Shown in pieces: positions 48,801 to 61,582 of a stretch of 64,000 nt of DNA. Each line of letters starts with the position of its first letter. Position 1 is the stretch's first letter. The stretch spans positions 24,986,856 through 25,050,855 of the forward strand of contig NC_058194.1 in assembly GCF_907165205.1 (NCBI RefSeq), given 5' to 3'. The DNA comes from Coccinella septempunctata. Its lineage: Eukaryota; Arthropoda; Insecta; Coleoptera; Coccinellidae. The notes under the pieces are model-generated. The model saw only the letters and a list, made by a program, of their open reading frames with translations. It searched no databases and was not told where the DNA came from. Both the position numbers and the translations under genes were made by a program.

Positions 48801-49447
48801 GCTAGTTTGATTCAGATACAATATAATTTTCATATCGACGGGTACGTATATCTGTATCCTTTTTTATTGCTTATTTATTATGAATTGAATGGACAGAGGT
48901 TTTATACAGAATATTCGGATCATTAGAAATGTAAAGGTATTTTTATTTTATAGTGAGAAACTCCGGCTTCTTTTGAATAATTCATGCAGTGTACAATATG
49001 TTTTTCAATCAATCCTTTCAGACTAATGAAGGCTAAAACGATAAGTACATGTCATAGTCGAATAATTCATACCAAACATCTGGCAATCAATTATAAAAAT
49101 TGTTCAAAATATAAAGTTGTTGATTGTCTCGAGAACTGTTGAACAATTATTTCGTAGCTATCATTATGTCCAAGAGGATTAATCGATTTAATGTTTTAAT
49201 TGCATTTCGATTTGTAAACTTTTGAATAATTTTAAACCTATGAATGTTTATCCTAATACATTTAAAGTTAATATTCAATTTCTAATTGAACTTTTTCGTG
49301 AGGATAATTGAAGTACTAGAAAGTTATAAGTAATCATAGATAAACTTCGGAATTAAATTGTAGGTTTGCTATTTACACAAGGTTGGTGATTTGATAACCT
49401 TTATATCTTGATTCAAAATATAAGGAATTCGATATTACGATAATATA
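45807..49447. other. Intergenic DNA with scattered repeat ends
   Basis: No gene supported. It contains a lone TACAGGGTGAAAAATA terminus at 45990 and a hAT-like end starting CAGTGGCGGTTCCAAGG at 46694-46790. A partial copy of the 22801 element's left region lies at 47920-48035 (GGCTGTTTCTGGTACTTCTA, then TTTTCGTGAAAATCTC and GGAAACCGCTTCACGA). Confidence 0.5.
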
Positions 49448-49498
49448 TTGAATATAAACCTTATATATCGGTCATTTATATTGAATATAAACCTTATA
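49448..49498. repeat. 33-bp tandem duplication hosting the Tc1-like insertion
   Basis: TTGAATATAAACCTTATATA followed by TCGGTCATTTATA at 49448-49480 repeats from 49481. The second unit is interrupted after ACCTTATA and resumes at 50013 as TATATCGGTCATGTA. Confidence 0.85.
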
Positions 49499-50012
49499 CA
49501 GTCCCTGGCCAGTTTATTAGACGCACTGAGGATTTTTTTTATATTTACTGGTATTGCCCGAGGAAAAAGCAGAATATTTGAATTTCATTTCCACAGAATG
49601 TCAGTTTTATCTACGACTCTCATTGAATTGTTCTATTTGACATTAATTTTTGATGTTGTAGTATTAGTACTTAAGTATGAATAAGTACTATGTCTTCCAG
49701 TGGACGTCTTGTATTCTACAGGTTCGGACGTTATTTCGATAATCCACATATGAAATCATTATCTTCGAATGCAGCAAACCGAAAAATTCTGCATTGATAG
49801 TATGAAACTCTCATAGCTACACAGGGTGGCTCAGCAAAATATTAGAATTTCATATTTAATCATCAATAAATCAATATTTTTTGTTGAATATGATATATTA
49901 TATATGAAAACCATTTGCAGATGAAGTATATGTAACATATACATTCAATTTAATAATTCAATATTGAGATTTTGCATCGAATCAATGCGTCTAATAATAT
50001 GGCCAGGGACTG
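49499..50012. mobile_element. Tc1-like non-autonomous element with TA duplication
   Basis: The ends CAGTCCCTGGCCAGTTTATT and AATAATATGGCCAGGGACTG are inverted for about 28 bp, including AGACGCA. TA flanks both sides (49497-49498 and 50013-50014). The termini are of Tc1/mariner type. At 514 bp with no transposase it is non-autonomous. It sits in the second unit of a 33-bp tandem duplication (first unit 49448-49480). Removing it and one TA restores that unit. Confidence 0.85.
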
Positions 50013-50014
50013 TA

Positions 50015-51119
50015 TATCGGTCATGTAATTCTACTTCGAAAAAGTATATAACCTCTCTATTATCATTAAGTATACTCAATAATTCTCAATACAAGAGAAG
50101 CTACCCTTATTTTTCAATTCAATATCAGACTCCAGGGAAAATGGAATATAACTAACTAATCAACACTTTACAAATCTGAGAACGAAATTTGAAAGAGCTA
50201 TAATTCATATACATCGAAAGAAATTCAGATCTATCTCGTAAAATAAAATTATAAGAAAAAAGAGTCATCCGTAGATAAAATTCATATCAGGTTGAAACAC
50301 TAGAATATTCATAAATGTATGTCAACTCTGAACCAGTCTTATGTATTGAACGCCTGATCGAAGAGATATAGACAGCTCGCCACACAAAATTTAGTATGGT
50401 GTGTGAATAAATGTCGATAAAAATTGTGTTGACTACGTGAAATTATTAACAAGAGCTTAATCTGATATTTCGAAGATTATAAGGCAACAAATTTTTTTGC
50501 TTTTGCATGGACGATGGAATAATTTTTTGTGATTATTATTCAAAACTAACTGATAGTTGATTGATATTTTCAAATAGCAGCAATAGGTACTCAAATTTAA
50601 TAGTACACCCACCAATGAAAATACAGAATAGAATCAAAAGAGATAATTACTATATGTACATGAGTTCATTTGAAGTTTCCTTATACCTTGGCCTGAAATA
50701 TGCTGTAGGTATATGAGAAAAAATCAAGCAGATGAATTCATCCTTCCTAAGATAAATATAGCTTTATATTCCTTTGATGAAGATCTTTACAATTTTCAAC
50801 ATCAAACAATAATAATAGCATGCGCAAGTATATAAGATGCAGTTTCAGCAGAGGTTAGCGTAAACATACAATTTTGCGTATGATACAAGATCTTGAGGAA
50901 AATCCTCAGTGAAAAACCCTTTCTCCCCGTGAGTGTAGTGGATTGTGAGAGAGACTGTTCACAAAATAAGCTGAAATATTTCATATTGAAGGGCATCTCG
51001 TACTGCAAAATTTGATCCTTTTCTCCATGAAAAAAAATCCAGGGATTCTTCTCCAGAAAATTTCATCTGAAATAAAAAAAAGAAAGGAGAAAAATGTGAG
51101 GTAATAAAATTAAGTAATA
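50015..51119. other. Intergenic DNA, no gene seen
   Basis: AT-rich sequence without recognisable features. Confidence 0.45.
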
Positions 51120-51465
51120 TATGTCACATTGACCTGCAATTCACAGCACAAATAAAAAAAGATTCGGAAAATGCATGAATAGCCCTAAAACCAGTCTGAA
51201 ATTTATAGATGGGTTAATGATCAACTGGATGATTTATGGATTCTTCTGGTTCCCCGCATTCACAACTATGACTCCTAACTGAATTCCATAGGAAAAGCAT
51301 ACTATTGCAACGTCCGTGACCTGTTCCAGAATACACCGTATTTTCCTGGGAGGATTTTGATCTTCCCAGTTCCTGGTTACAACCAGGACTTCTATTCAAG
51401 AGATGACTAACTAAACCTTGGTTGAAAATAGTGCCCGTATTCGATTTCAGTCTGCCAAATGTCAT
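51120..51465 (-). pseudogene. C-terminal remnant of a non-LTR retrotransposon polyprotein
   Basis: The minus-strand frame reads NTVYSGTGHGRCNSMLFLWN, then SHSCECGEPEESINHPVDH, a stop, then PIYKFQTGFRAIHAF. TGHG....L...........C.CG...E...H is the usual zinc-knuckle-like end after the reverse transcriptase in several insect non-LTR clades. The final Cys of the motif is replaced by a stop region. No intact upstream domain is present, so it is a dead fragment. Confidence 0.6.
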
Positions 51466-52756
51466 TTTCCCTCACATTCGAATGAAGGACCATAAAGGTT
51501 TACGCGACTTCACTCTGGGAATCATATTTTGTGGAAAATATCGACTTCCTAAGGTAAGAAAGTCAATTTACAAGAGTTGAAAAAAAAACAATGAAAATCA
51601 ATAACTCAATTTAAATTATGAAGACATCGTAAAATCCTAGGAAATGGCATAAAATAATCTATGTACCTGTGATGAAAATAGTGGAATTTTCCACCGATGT
51701 TAATGCAAATTCTCATAATAAATAACCCAAGAATAATGATATTGATATGGCCTAATGAAACGTGCTTGAGAGAACTATAATAAAATTATTGAGCATTTCC
51801 AGATATTCAAGGGGGATTTAAAAGTTGAACAATTTAAATTCGCAAATTTTTGACAAGATAGTAAGGTCAATTGGAGTGATAACTACCCATGGTATCTGTT
51901 ATCGCTTTAGGTACTTATGTTATGATTGGATGGCATTGGTTGGAAAATGACCATTCTCATTGGACTTAGAGTTAAGCTAAAAATTTTCAATTTAAGTCAA
52001 GTTCATAGAATGTGTATGATTCATGTCACAAACATATCGAATGGTGAAAATATATTTGAATTTTTCTTTGAACTTCAAGGAATACGTCGTATTGTTGATA
52101 ATTCGTTCATTAAGTACAAAAAGTTATCTGAAGTTAATTGCCACTGCTACTATAATATGCCACAAAATGGTAGCACATATGGGTTTTTTTGATAATCGTT
52201 TTCAATCAACTCATTTTTTTGACTTAGCATGTACATATTTTTCAAATGAACGCTTTAAACTTAAATAGTAACATTATTTGATGTTCATACAAAAAATCAT
52301 TTATTAGATCATTTAGAAGATCATTTATTGGAGTGATACAAAACTCTATAAATATAAGTATAAATTATATCTTAACATTTTCTTCTCAACATATAATCTC
52401 TCAAACATCTCATAATTATAATGTGAAAGGTCAATGATTAAAACTATAAAACTTAATAATTGAGAATACTGAATATTGAATAGAATCCTATGAATAATAG
52501 TGGAACTCATGAACTAAAACTAATAGGAAATTAAACAAGGAATAAGTACAATGAAAAACGATATCAATACTGATGAAGAACGTAGTAAGTCTTGGATTTG
52601 ATTTCAGATAATCCGAATGAAAACTACTGATACATATCAATCCATGAATAATTTTTTCTATAAAACAGAAAGTAGAATAAAGACTTATCCTTCATGGACT
52701 TTTGCGGTTAACCTAATACTTATATTCTATTTCATATCACATTTTTATCACACTTC
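51466..52756. other. 3' flank of the transporter gene, no other gene seen
   Basis: AT-rich. Minus-strand AATAAA-type signals occur near 52295 and 52322 and might end the transporter transcript. Confidence 0.45.
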
Positions 52757-55700
52757 CTATTGATTTTCCGCTTCGAAGGCAGGATTCGTCACGCCCTCTT
52801 TTTCTACGGCTTCGTTTTGACGTTTTGCATCCAGAATTGGAGAGCCTATTTGAACCTTCGTGGAGGCTGCATTGAGTATCACATCTTTCAGTACTGATTC
52901 GTCGGGAGAAACAGCATTCTCAGCGTCTTTATTCTCCGGTTGGAGGGATTGTTTGGACGCCAAATCTTTGCGATTTTGCGCGTACATCCATCTAAAATAT
53001 TTCAAAAAACAATTGGAACTATGTATAACTATGTAAAAAATATAGTTTTCCAAATGTGAATGTGAACTAAAATTGCTCACCCCAGAACGAAAGCTGAGAA
53101 TTAGAAAGAAATATGCCTTAAATATAGCTAATGAATGGAAACTACGGCGACGTAGCCGATGCCAGCTAACAGGGGGGTACCAACTTTCATAAATTTGAGG
53201 TCGACGAACATAAATAACCATTTCCCAATTTATAATACTCTCGATTCGTTTCTCTCCACATTTATAGTGAATACTGAAATTATAATTTTACTCACCCGAA
53301 AATAATGACAGCTGGTATTGTGAGAATGCCACCCAATATGAAAAATAGTCCTGGCATTATGTTGAGGGTTGCAGCGTAAGTGCCACTGTACATAGGGCCA
53401 TATATGAGAGGCATGAGGGCCTCACAGGCTCCAAAGAGTGAGTTAACTTTACCTGTGGGAAAGTTGAAATGTTATGTCATACTATACAAGATGTCGCTCA
53501 TCTGATGTTCATTCATCTGATAAGGTAACCATCATCGCTTCTTAGAAAATGTTCATGCTCACCCAATTCTTCTGAAGATACAAGTTTTGAAGCAATTGAC
53601 CGCATCGCAATGAATGAAGTTCCGTTCAATATTTCCACTATAGCTCCTATTAAGAAAAAAAATTATTCATCATTCTTGCATACGAGGATATACTGAAAAA
53701 TCCTTAGCCTACTATAGAACCAAACAAAATTTCGATATCAAAATATTTTATTACTCAACATATTCTCCTCTTAATTGGATAAATTTATAACAGCGAGCCT
53801 GCTACGTCTCTAGACCTTTCAAAAAAAATGTTTGTTCTTGCTCTGCAAACCAGACTTCCACAGCTTTTATTACCTTCCCGTTAGAAGAAAATTTACGACC
53901 TTTTAAACTTTTTTTCAGTTGAGGAAAGACTGAAAGAGATGATAGTCGAATGGTGCCAAATCTGGTGAATAAGGGGGGTGTTCTAGTAATTCAAACCCTA
54001 AATCACGAATTTTTTTACATGGCAACATGAGATTTGTGTGCAGGGACGTTGTCCTGCAAAAACAAAACACCTTTGGATAGCTTTCCGCGTCTTTTCTTTT
54101 TAATTTTTTCCCGTAGAGTGGTCAGTAATGTCGAATAGTATTCTCCGGTTATTGTTCTACCCTTATCCAAAAAATCAATCATGAATTGGCGAATCCAAAA
54201 ATCTAGACGACCTCTGCCGACTGAATTACGAAACTACTTTGTCAGTACTGCAAAGTCAAAACAAGTTTTGTTCCTCATGTTTTTTCTTATCTCACGTTGT
54301 CCAACAAAGTATTATAATTATTATTTGGAGAAGTTATATTGGGATTATTGTCTGGGTTTCTGAATAGAAATATTGATACCGAAAAAATATTGGAAAAGGT
54401 ATTTATACCTGTGCTTTAAACTGGCAGGAGTTAAGTTAAACGATTTTTCTTTGCTAGAGTTTTCTGCTAAATTCAATTGACGATTTAGAAAAACAATTTC
54501 ATAATTTTCATACTTCCAAATGAATGCTTTTTCCTATCTGTAAAACTTATTTCATGAGCTGAATCATATTTATGTCTCTTGAGATTTCAGTATGAGGAAT
54601 GCCTCTATATCATAACATGGAATTGAAATACTTTAAATAGAAACTTCACAAACTCAGTATATGCTACCTCAACATTATTAGCTAGGTTTAATTCAAGAAA
54701 GAATCTGTGAAATAATAGGATTTTGTGTCTAGGTACAGTGGATCACCAATATCATCGCTCGATTTTATTCCACAATTCATCCCTTTCAAATGAAGTAGGT
54801 ATTTCCAAAGAATGTTGATCTTTCTAAAAAAAGTTTTCGAAACTAAATCAATCAAATTCACTTCCGATATTTCCGATAAATATCTTGATTTACTATAAAA
54901 ACTCTATTAGGCCGTACAAATCTCGAAAAGAGTACTGACAAACGTCAAAGTTTGTTTTCATTTCGCAGCGCCCTCAACGGTAATTGGATTCGCGAATACT
55001 CCATGGCATCGCCATTCCATCGATTGTTGCTTTGTTTCTGGATCGTAGAAATGTAACCAAGTCTCATCCATAGTAACAATTGGGTTTAAGAAGTCTACAT
55101 CGTTTTCAAATCGAGCACAGATCGAACGCGATGCTTCTACCCTTGCACGCTTTTGGTCAACATTCAAACATTTGGGGATCCATTTTGCATGCAGAAATTT
55201 TTCTCATGTCCAAATTGACGTGAACTATATGATAAAATATTCAGTGCTTCAGATATCCGTTTTAGCCCAATTCGATGGTCTGATAAAATCATGTCAACAA
55301 CTGCATCGATAATATGAATTTTATCATTCATATAGGTATATTCACACCATTCATTGTTTTAAAATGTGTCTGATGCCTTATGGAAGAATATTGACAATAG
55401 GCTAAGGTAACTGCATAGAAAATATTACAAAATGATATTCTGTGGGCATACGTATTCTTCAAAAATATCTAGCATTCGAGCGAAAGTTAGCTGACATATT
55501 TGGAATTTATAATTTTGGCCCATTAATCACAACCCTTCAGTTATCCTAAAAAAATTCGAATAATTCTCAATCTACTCACCTAAATAAAACACGAATGAAG
55601 TTTTCGCGAATCCGTATACAAAACTCGATAATATTTTGCTTATAGATGAATAAATTCCTACGATAGCATCATCGATTTTCATCATATGGCTGAAAACTCC

Positions 55701-58700
55701 AACTGAAATCGAAGTTCCTGAAAAATATACCAAATTATTTAATTTTCAATTGTTTTCACTATTGGGAATTAACTCACCGATCAAATTCGTTACCATGGAA
55801 TACGTCGAAAAAATACTGTAGTCTACTTCATCCCAATTAAAACGATACCTGGTGAACAAGTAAGTCACAGCCATTTCACCTGAAAATAAATCGTATGGTG
55901 GTTTATACAAATTTTAGAAAATCTTTTCAGCAAATAATCGGTATAAGTGAAATGTGTTGAATTTTCCTTAGATTCTTTTCGACTATGGAAATATTCATCT
56001 TAGATCCAATTTTTTCTAGTTATCAGAGGATTTATTCAATAATTAAGGGTAAATTGGAAACGACAACCAGCTTCAATAATTGTCAACGATATATATTTTA
56101 TTTGAATGTCGGTTCGTCTTATAATATAATCTGAAGAAAAATCCTTCAATCGAACATTTCACGCGACTGCACTTGAAATGAATTTTATATAAATTGCATA
56201 ACAATTTTAATAGTCCATTGATCACGCAGGAATAATTGGGTTTATTTCATCCATAGATAATTAGTTCTTCGTCTTGGTAAATTGAATGTATTCAAGGTTG
56301 ATGAGTTGTATTTCTGCTTCGAATGTCTGCCAGTGAAATTACTGATGAAAAATGATATAGATATAATAATAATCCATTTTCCTTCTCAAGATATCAATTG
56401 ATTTTCATTTTCTTGAGAAATAAATTCGAGAAGGAGAAATTTTCCCATCCTTAAATACTGGACTGAAACAATTCTGAGAAGTTCGTGGTGAAAAAAGTTT
56501 TAGCTTTTGAAATATCCTCCCATTAATGAAGAAAGCACATGAAATTGTATTTGTTATCGCTGCTAAGAAGTATTAATTCTTTCGTACATCGATGAGTAAT
56601 TATTGAAACTGATCATTAATATTCAATCCATTAATCGGATGCACTATGATGGTTCCTGGAAGTTAGTCATGAACTTCGCTCGAATTTCAAACTGTATATT
56701 TATGAGGAACTTGAGTGAACAACATTTCCAAATGTTCAACCTAGTGAAATGTCTTTTCTTTCAACAATTGATTGTATTACATTCATTATTTGATAACAAG
56801 ATTTCCCTGCAAAAGATGTCTAAAATGAATAATAATTTTCGGTGTATGTACTCCATATTATCCAATTTCATTTAAGGAAACGAAGAATGGAAATTCAGAA
56901 GTTTATACGATACACACACGGTCAAGGTTACATACAACAATTCGATACATTTTGTCAATGTCAAATTCCGTCGCAGGCCAGAAAAATAAATGATGGGCAC
57001 CTCACATCCGGATGAATTACCGTGATTATGTTAATTGGATGCAATCAACCAGAAGCCAAACAAGTACTAAATTGCCCTAATGAAAGAGCCAAACTATCTG
57101 GGAAGTGGGAAAATAATAGGATTTCACTGAAATCCTGATCATTCAACACACCATGGACAGATTAAAACAGTATTTTCTGTACGTGTGTAAGAACATGCAT
57201 TTTGGGAAGTACCTTATAGAATTTTTTTTTTAATGTACAGGATGGGCAGAATTCGTTGTCTACTGAGGGGATCTCCTGAACCTTAGCAGCTAGAAGAAAC
57301 AGGATGACACATTTTCTAGCTCTTTTTTCCTGACTAATCAAAATCTGGAAACAGAGCCGGCCTCTCATTTCTAGATTTTGATTTATAAACAAAAATTGAT
57401 ATTTTGACGATTTCGAAAAGTTCTCATAACTTTTTTGTCTTTGAAGTTACAGATCTGAAACTTGAAGATCCTAAGGCACTTTTATACGTAGAATCTACTT
57501 ACAAGAGATTTTATTCCAATTCAATAATAACAAATTCAATGAAAGTTTGCATTTAAAAACGAAAGTTCGCCTAATGATCCGAAATGAAAAAGTATTTTGA
57601 GCTCGTCAGCGGATTCTACGTAAAAAAGTGCCTAAGAAGGTTCAAGTTTCAGATCTGTAACTGCAAAAACAAAGAAGTTATGAGAACTTTTCGAAATTGT
57701 CAAAATCCCAATTTTTGTTAATAACTCAAGAACGAAGAATCGTAGGAGGCTACGGTTTTCACCATTCTTTGTTTCTCTGAAAATGAGCTCGAAAATGTTT
57801 CGTCCGTTTTCTTCTAGATACTAGTTCTCGAGATCCCCTCAGTAGACAACGAATTTTGCCCACCCTGTAAAATGCGAGTCTCTAACTTGATATAAATTCA
57901 GTGCATCAAAGCCATTTTTTGTTGTTGTAAATATGATCGGAGAGGTCGATTAATATTTTAAATTTTGCTTTTTCTGATATAAGATAATGTTATACAGCGA
58001 GTCCCAAATTTGAGAAATGAAGTCATCGAAATTTTTCTTGAATGGCAATCCTATTCTTATGAATATTCTTGAGGGATATATCAAGTTACACATACGTAAA
58101 AAATATCAAATTTTTATTCCTTTTCGTTTAAAAGATATTCATCAAACATCAACTAACTCGAAATAGAAGAAATCTGATTTGACTCAATGAAATAATTCAG
58201 GCAGCTTAAAAATGAAGGGTCGAGAGGTATTTGTCCATCATTTTTGTCAAACAATAGAGCTGATGAAATAAATGAGGAGAGGATTATCGTATTGGACGAA
58301 GATTATTGAGGATATTCATTAGTGTGTCGATTCATTCACACCTTACTTCGTATTGGTACATAAGCCATACAAAGTGACTGGTCTCAGTTTATAAATAAAA
58401 AAACTCGCGAAATAATTTCGTTTCAGGTCATCAACTCACCATGCATTGGTCCAATCACAACCATGACAACCAACATGAGAAGAATAACCTTCTTCCTCCT
58501 TTTATTTTCTCCCCTTTTGAATGCCACCTGGAAAGTATAATAGATATGTTTCACATCGAAGAAATCCCTCAAGAAAGCAAAGGGTTTGTCATCCAGAACT
58601 GGAGTGTTGACTTTCTCCTTTTCCTTTATTGTGGTGATACCATAATACAACGCTATGATATACATGACGGCTGAAGAGGAGAACACTCCATAAAATCCAA

Positions 58701-61055
58701 TTTTTTTATACATCACACCACTTAGAGCCAGTCCAATAGGTATACCGAGGGAACAAATAACATTCACTATTCCTATCCTTAACGTACGTTTTTCAACCGT
58801 TGTCACATCTCCCATAAAACTGAATACACCCATGAACATGGTAAACCAACCTCCTGTTAGGGCAGGAAAGAGCCCTTCAACGATACCGCAAACTTCCATG
58901 GGAAGTTCATAAAAGAAATAAGAACACAAAAGTAGTCCTATGACAGTGGAGAATTCCCCAACTATAGGCAGAAGCATACACGGTTTTCTCCTACCCCATC
59001 TGTCACTCCAAGACCCAATGAACATGATCAGAAAGGCTGGAAGGGCACTTTGAAGCATTGTCTTCCACACAGACATCGAAGCAACCAGTTCCTGAACCGC
59101 TTTCTCTTCTTTCGTGTAGTTTGCTGTGTCCCTAGCGCTAAGGGCGTCACAGACGTAGGTTGGGTAGTTCAAATTCACCCTGCAAGCCTTTTCCAGGCTC
59201 AAGTTTTGCGTAGCCAAACTGGCGAAAACGCTTGGAATTATGTAGAGGGCTAACATTGGTTCCACAGTTATGTTATCTGTTATCAGTCGGTATTTTTTCT
59301 TCCATTTTGTTGTTATTGTTTCTGCTTTTTGTTTATCAGTTTTCGTGTCATTTTCAATTTTTTTAACTTTTTCCTTTGATTCCATGTTTTCATTTCCTTC
59401 CTTCGACTCGGCCATTATTGCCATGTTGATGTATTCGAGTGGCTGTAACAAGAAATAATTTCTTTGAATTATTATGAGATTCAGAATACGAGTAGGTATA
59501 ATAAAAACATCGAACAGTGCGTAAATAGTATTATTACACTCTTAAGAGCGATTGTGCATTGAGAATATACTATAATATTAATTCTTCATAATATCCTCGT
59601 AAAATAAGATAGGAAATTTGCACAAATCCTTCATCAAACCTATCGTTGTAATTGTTCGTTGAAAATTCTCGCATAGGAAAGAAGTTATTATAGACTCACT
59701 AAATGATAGTTTAGGATTGAAGTAATGAATGTATTCTCCTCTGTGAAGGATAGCACTGAAATAACAAATGAATGATTACCTGAAAATACTGTGACATATT
59801 TTTCAAAGATAATGAAAGGTACCTTGACATTTTCCAAGTATTCTGGAGAACTATGAACTATTTGGAAATGCCATCAATATCAATGCAGTTTATAATGTAT
59901 AATGCATGAGATATATTGAAATGTATTCCGATGCGATAAGTGTTTTGGTACAATATTTACAAATAACAACTTAAAATATATTGATTTCATCTACAGCAAA
60001 ATAATAGTTCCTTACAGATCCTGAAAAAATTCATTAGGTACTCAACTATCAATGATGCTGCTCAATATCGGTAGGTAAGATCAAACTCACCCCTAGAATT
60101 TTTTTTATAGCAGCTTTTGAATAATCTCATATGCTCATTTGCACCATTGGATCATTGTATAAAGACCACTTGGTCACAAGGAAAAAATAAAAATCTATTG
60201 AAATGTCCATAGATTATGTGTCTAGAAAAACAGATAAAAAAAAACCGAAAAATCATTTGGTATTATATAAAGTATATTGAAGAAGGAAATAAGCATGATG
60301 AATACAAATATTACTTAATAAAATAATCTGCATGAATTGAATTTTTTCTTGTTGAATCGATGTTATAATTTCTTATAAGAATTACGCAGACCTTCGCGCG
60401 TTGTTAGAATTTTCAGTCAAAGGAAAAGTAAAGCCAAAAAAAATTATTTTTGCATCGTCAATGTGAATATTTTCTCTACGGTCCTGTTGATCGAAAGCAA
60501 AGTATCCACTTTAATGAGGTTAATAATAATAGCAGATATAATAAGTAGGAACAAAACCAAATAAGGCAGAATGAACCAATGAATATTTATTTTCACCATA
60601 GTAAGGTAATCGAACACCGGTAAAAAGCTGTAGTAATAATATTATCGCAGGTCAGGCGTATGCTATCGGTAATTGACCATGACTATTCGATAGCTTACCG
60701 ATAAAAAAATCTTTGAAACCTGTGAAGAATTCAACGGAATCGCGATTCTGATAGATAAATAATAACGAAATGAGATTACGTAACACCCGGTAATTATAGT
60801 GAGCATGAAGCGAATTTGAACAGAACAATTCGTGTTGTTATCATCGAGCTAAAACTGGCGAGACCGGCCAGAAAGAAGCAAACAAAAGCTTTTATTCTAT
60901 AATGGCGATTGTGCAGAATATACAGTGTATCAGACCCATCAATTCTAGACAGAAAAAAAAGTAATTTAAGTCAACCAGTTTCATATGCAAATTCGAACGC
61001 ACAGTTATGTTCTTCTACTCGAAAATGATATTCACCTACTCACACTCGGTGACAT
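52757..61055 (-). CDS. Major facilitator transporter, SLC46/proton-coupled folate transporter-like
   Basis: A 12-span membrane carrier, probably moving folate-like or other organic anions with protons; the substrate is inferred from family only. Exons: 61044-61055, 58440-59442, 55778-55879, 55580-55717, 53563-53646, 53296-53452 and 52757-52991 (1731 nt, 576 aa). The first mini-exon gives MSPS and joins PLEYINMAIM in frame; if it is not used, the start is ATG 59424 (CAACATGG context, 566 aa). Numbered from ATG 59424: a charged cytoplasmic N-terminus to about 52, then TM1 (EPMLALYIIPSVFA). A long extracellular loop follows with sequon NYT102. TM2 is followed by the MFS loop motif SWSDRWGRRK (138-147), then TM3-TM6, a basic central loop (RGENKRRKK), TM7-TM12 ending PAVIIFGWMYAQ, and a ~75-aa polar tail. 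A mariner copy lies in the 53647-55579 intron and a fold-back element in the 55880-58439 intron. Family assignment is firm; SLC46 is likely. Confidence 0.88.
53681..55312 (-). pseudogene. Mariner copy M4 in transporter intron, split by another element
   Basis: The right end TACGAGGATATACTGA starts at 53681. The C-terminal part runs to 54184, a foreign ~812-bp insert follows, and the N-terminal part resumes at 54997 (MNVDQKRARVEASRSICARF, FLNPIVTMDETWLHFYDP). Before the insert site about 80 bp are deleted, fusing SMEWR to CHGV. The outer 5' part is missing beyond 55312. Dead copy; orientation is the same as the host gene. Confidence 0.85.
54185..54996. mobile_element. ~812-bp insert inside mariner M4
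   Basis: Its ends TTGGCGAATCCAA and TTGGATTCGCGAA are inverted. A subterminal TTTGTCAGTACT (54237 onward) is inverted near the right end as AGTACTGACAAA. The interior has no clear gene. The mariner sequence is continuous on both sides apart from about one base, so the ends are well placed. Family unknown. Confidence 0.65.
57236..57869. mobile_element. Fold-back element, TACAGGGTGG family copy 2
   Basis: Same design as 23631-24261: GGGCAGAATTCGTTGTCTAC and CTGAGGGGATCTC on the left, GAGATCCCCTCAGTAGACAA and CCACCCTGTA on the right. Mirrored interior blocks include AGTTCTCATAACTTTTTTGT and ACTTTTATACGTAGAATCTA. It lies in the second large intron of the transporter gene. Confidence 0.78.
59443..61043 (-). 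other. First intron of the transporter gene (inferred)
   Basis: Bounded by GTGAGT at 61038-61043 and TTACAG ending at 59443. No repeat of note except two interleaved inverted pairs at 60662-60703 (GCTATCG/CGATAGC and TATCGGTAA/TTACCGATA). Confidence 0.6.
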
Positions 61056-61123
61056 AACACTTTTCCACCAACAATAAAAGTTTCTTCAACTTGATTACTT
61101 ATCAGAGTGTGCCGTGTGGCAGC

Positions 61124-61131
61124 TTTATATA
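61124..61131 (-). promoter_or_regulatory. Candidate TATA box of the transporter gene
   Basis: TATATAAA on the minus strand lies about 70 nt upstream of the MSPS mini-exon start codon. The predicted transcription start is near 61100 and the first exon would end at the GTGAGT donor at 61043. The agreement of TATA, ATG, donor and frame supports this promoter. Confidence 0.5.
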
Positions 61132-61394
61132 AAAAACAAAACGATAACATTTGCAAAAAATTTATAATATTGTAACCCGGAAAGGAATTAGAAATGTGTT
61201 TGGCGAACGCAACTCAGTACACTCCTGTACACGTCTAGTCATCGGTAAACATCGCAAACCAGAAGTCATAACTAATATAACCTGAAGCTATCAACAAAAG
61301 ATGTAGTGTATTGAGTAGAAAATCAAGCTTAATATACAAAAGGGAAAAAAGATTTTACTTCGGAAGACAATACTGAGAACATCTATCAACCGGG

Positions 61395-61582
61395 GAGTTG
61401 ATTGAAAAGAAACAGAGAGAATATCTTGGTATTACCCTAGACAAAGGAAAACCCATATTAAGGGCATTGATAAAACCAAGACAGAGATCAAAAGACTTCA
61501 CCTTCTAATAGGTAGAAGGAGCCACATATAGCCACATAAAATAATAAAAGCCATTGCAAATCTTCCCAGCAAAACCATTTAA
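61395..61582 (+). pseudogene. Jockey-like reverse transcriptase remnant
   Basis: One frame gives EKKQREYLGITLDKGKPILR, then after a +1 shift IKRLHLLIGRRSHI, a stop and PHKIIKAIANLPSKTI. YLGITLD and L.LIGR.S..S are hallmarks of the region just after the catalytic core in jockey-clade reverse transcriptases. Frameshifted and truncated. It lies upstream of the transporter promoter. Confidence 0.6.

Noticed and set aside
51214..51465. 83-codon frame as an intact gene
   Set aside because: It is the tail of a non-LTR retrotransposon protein, cut by a stop within the terminal Cys/His motif.
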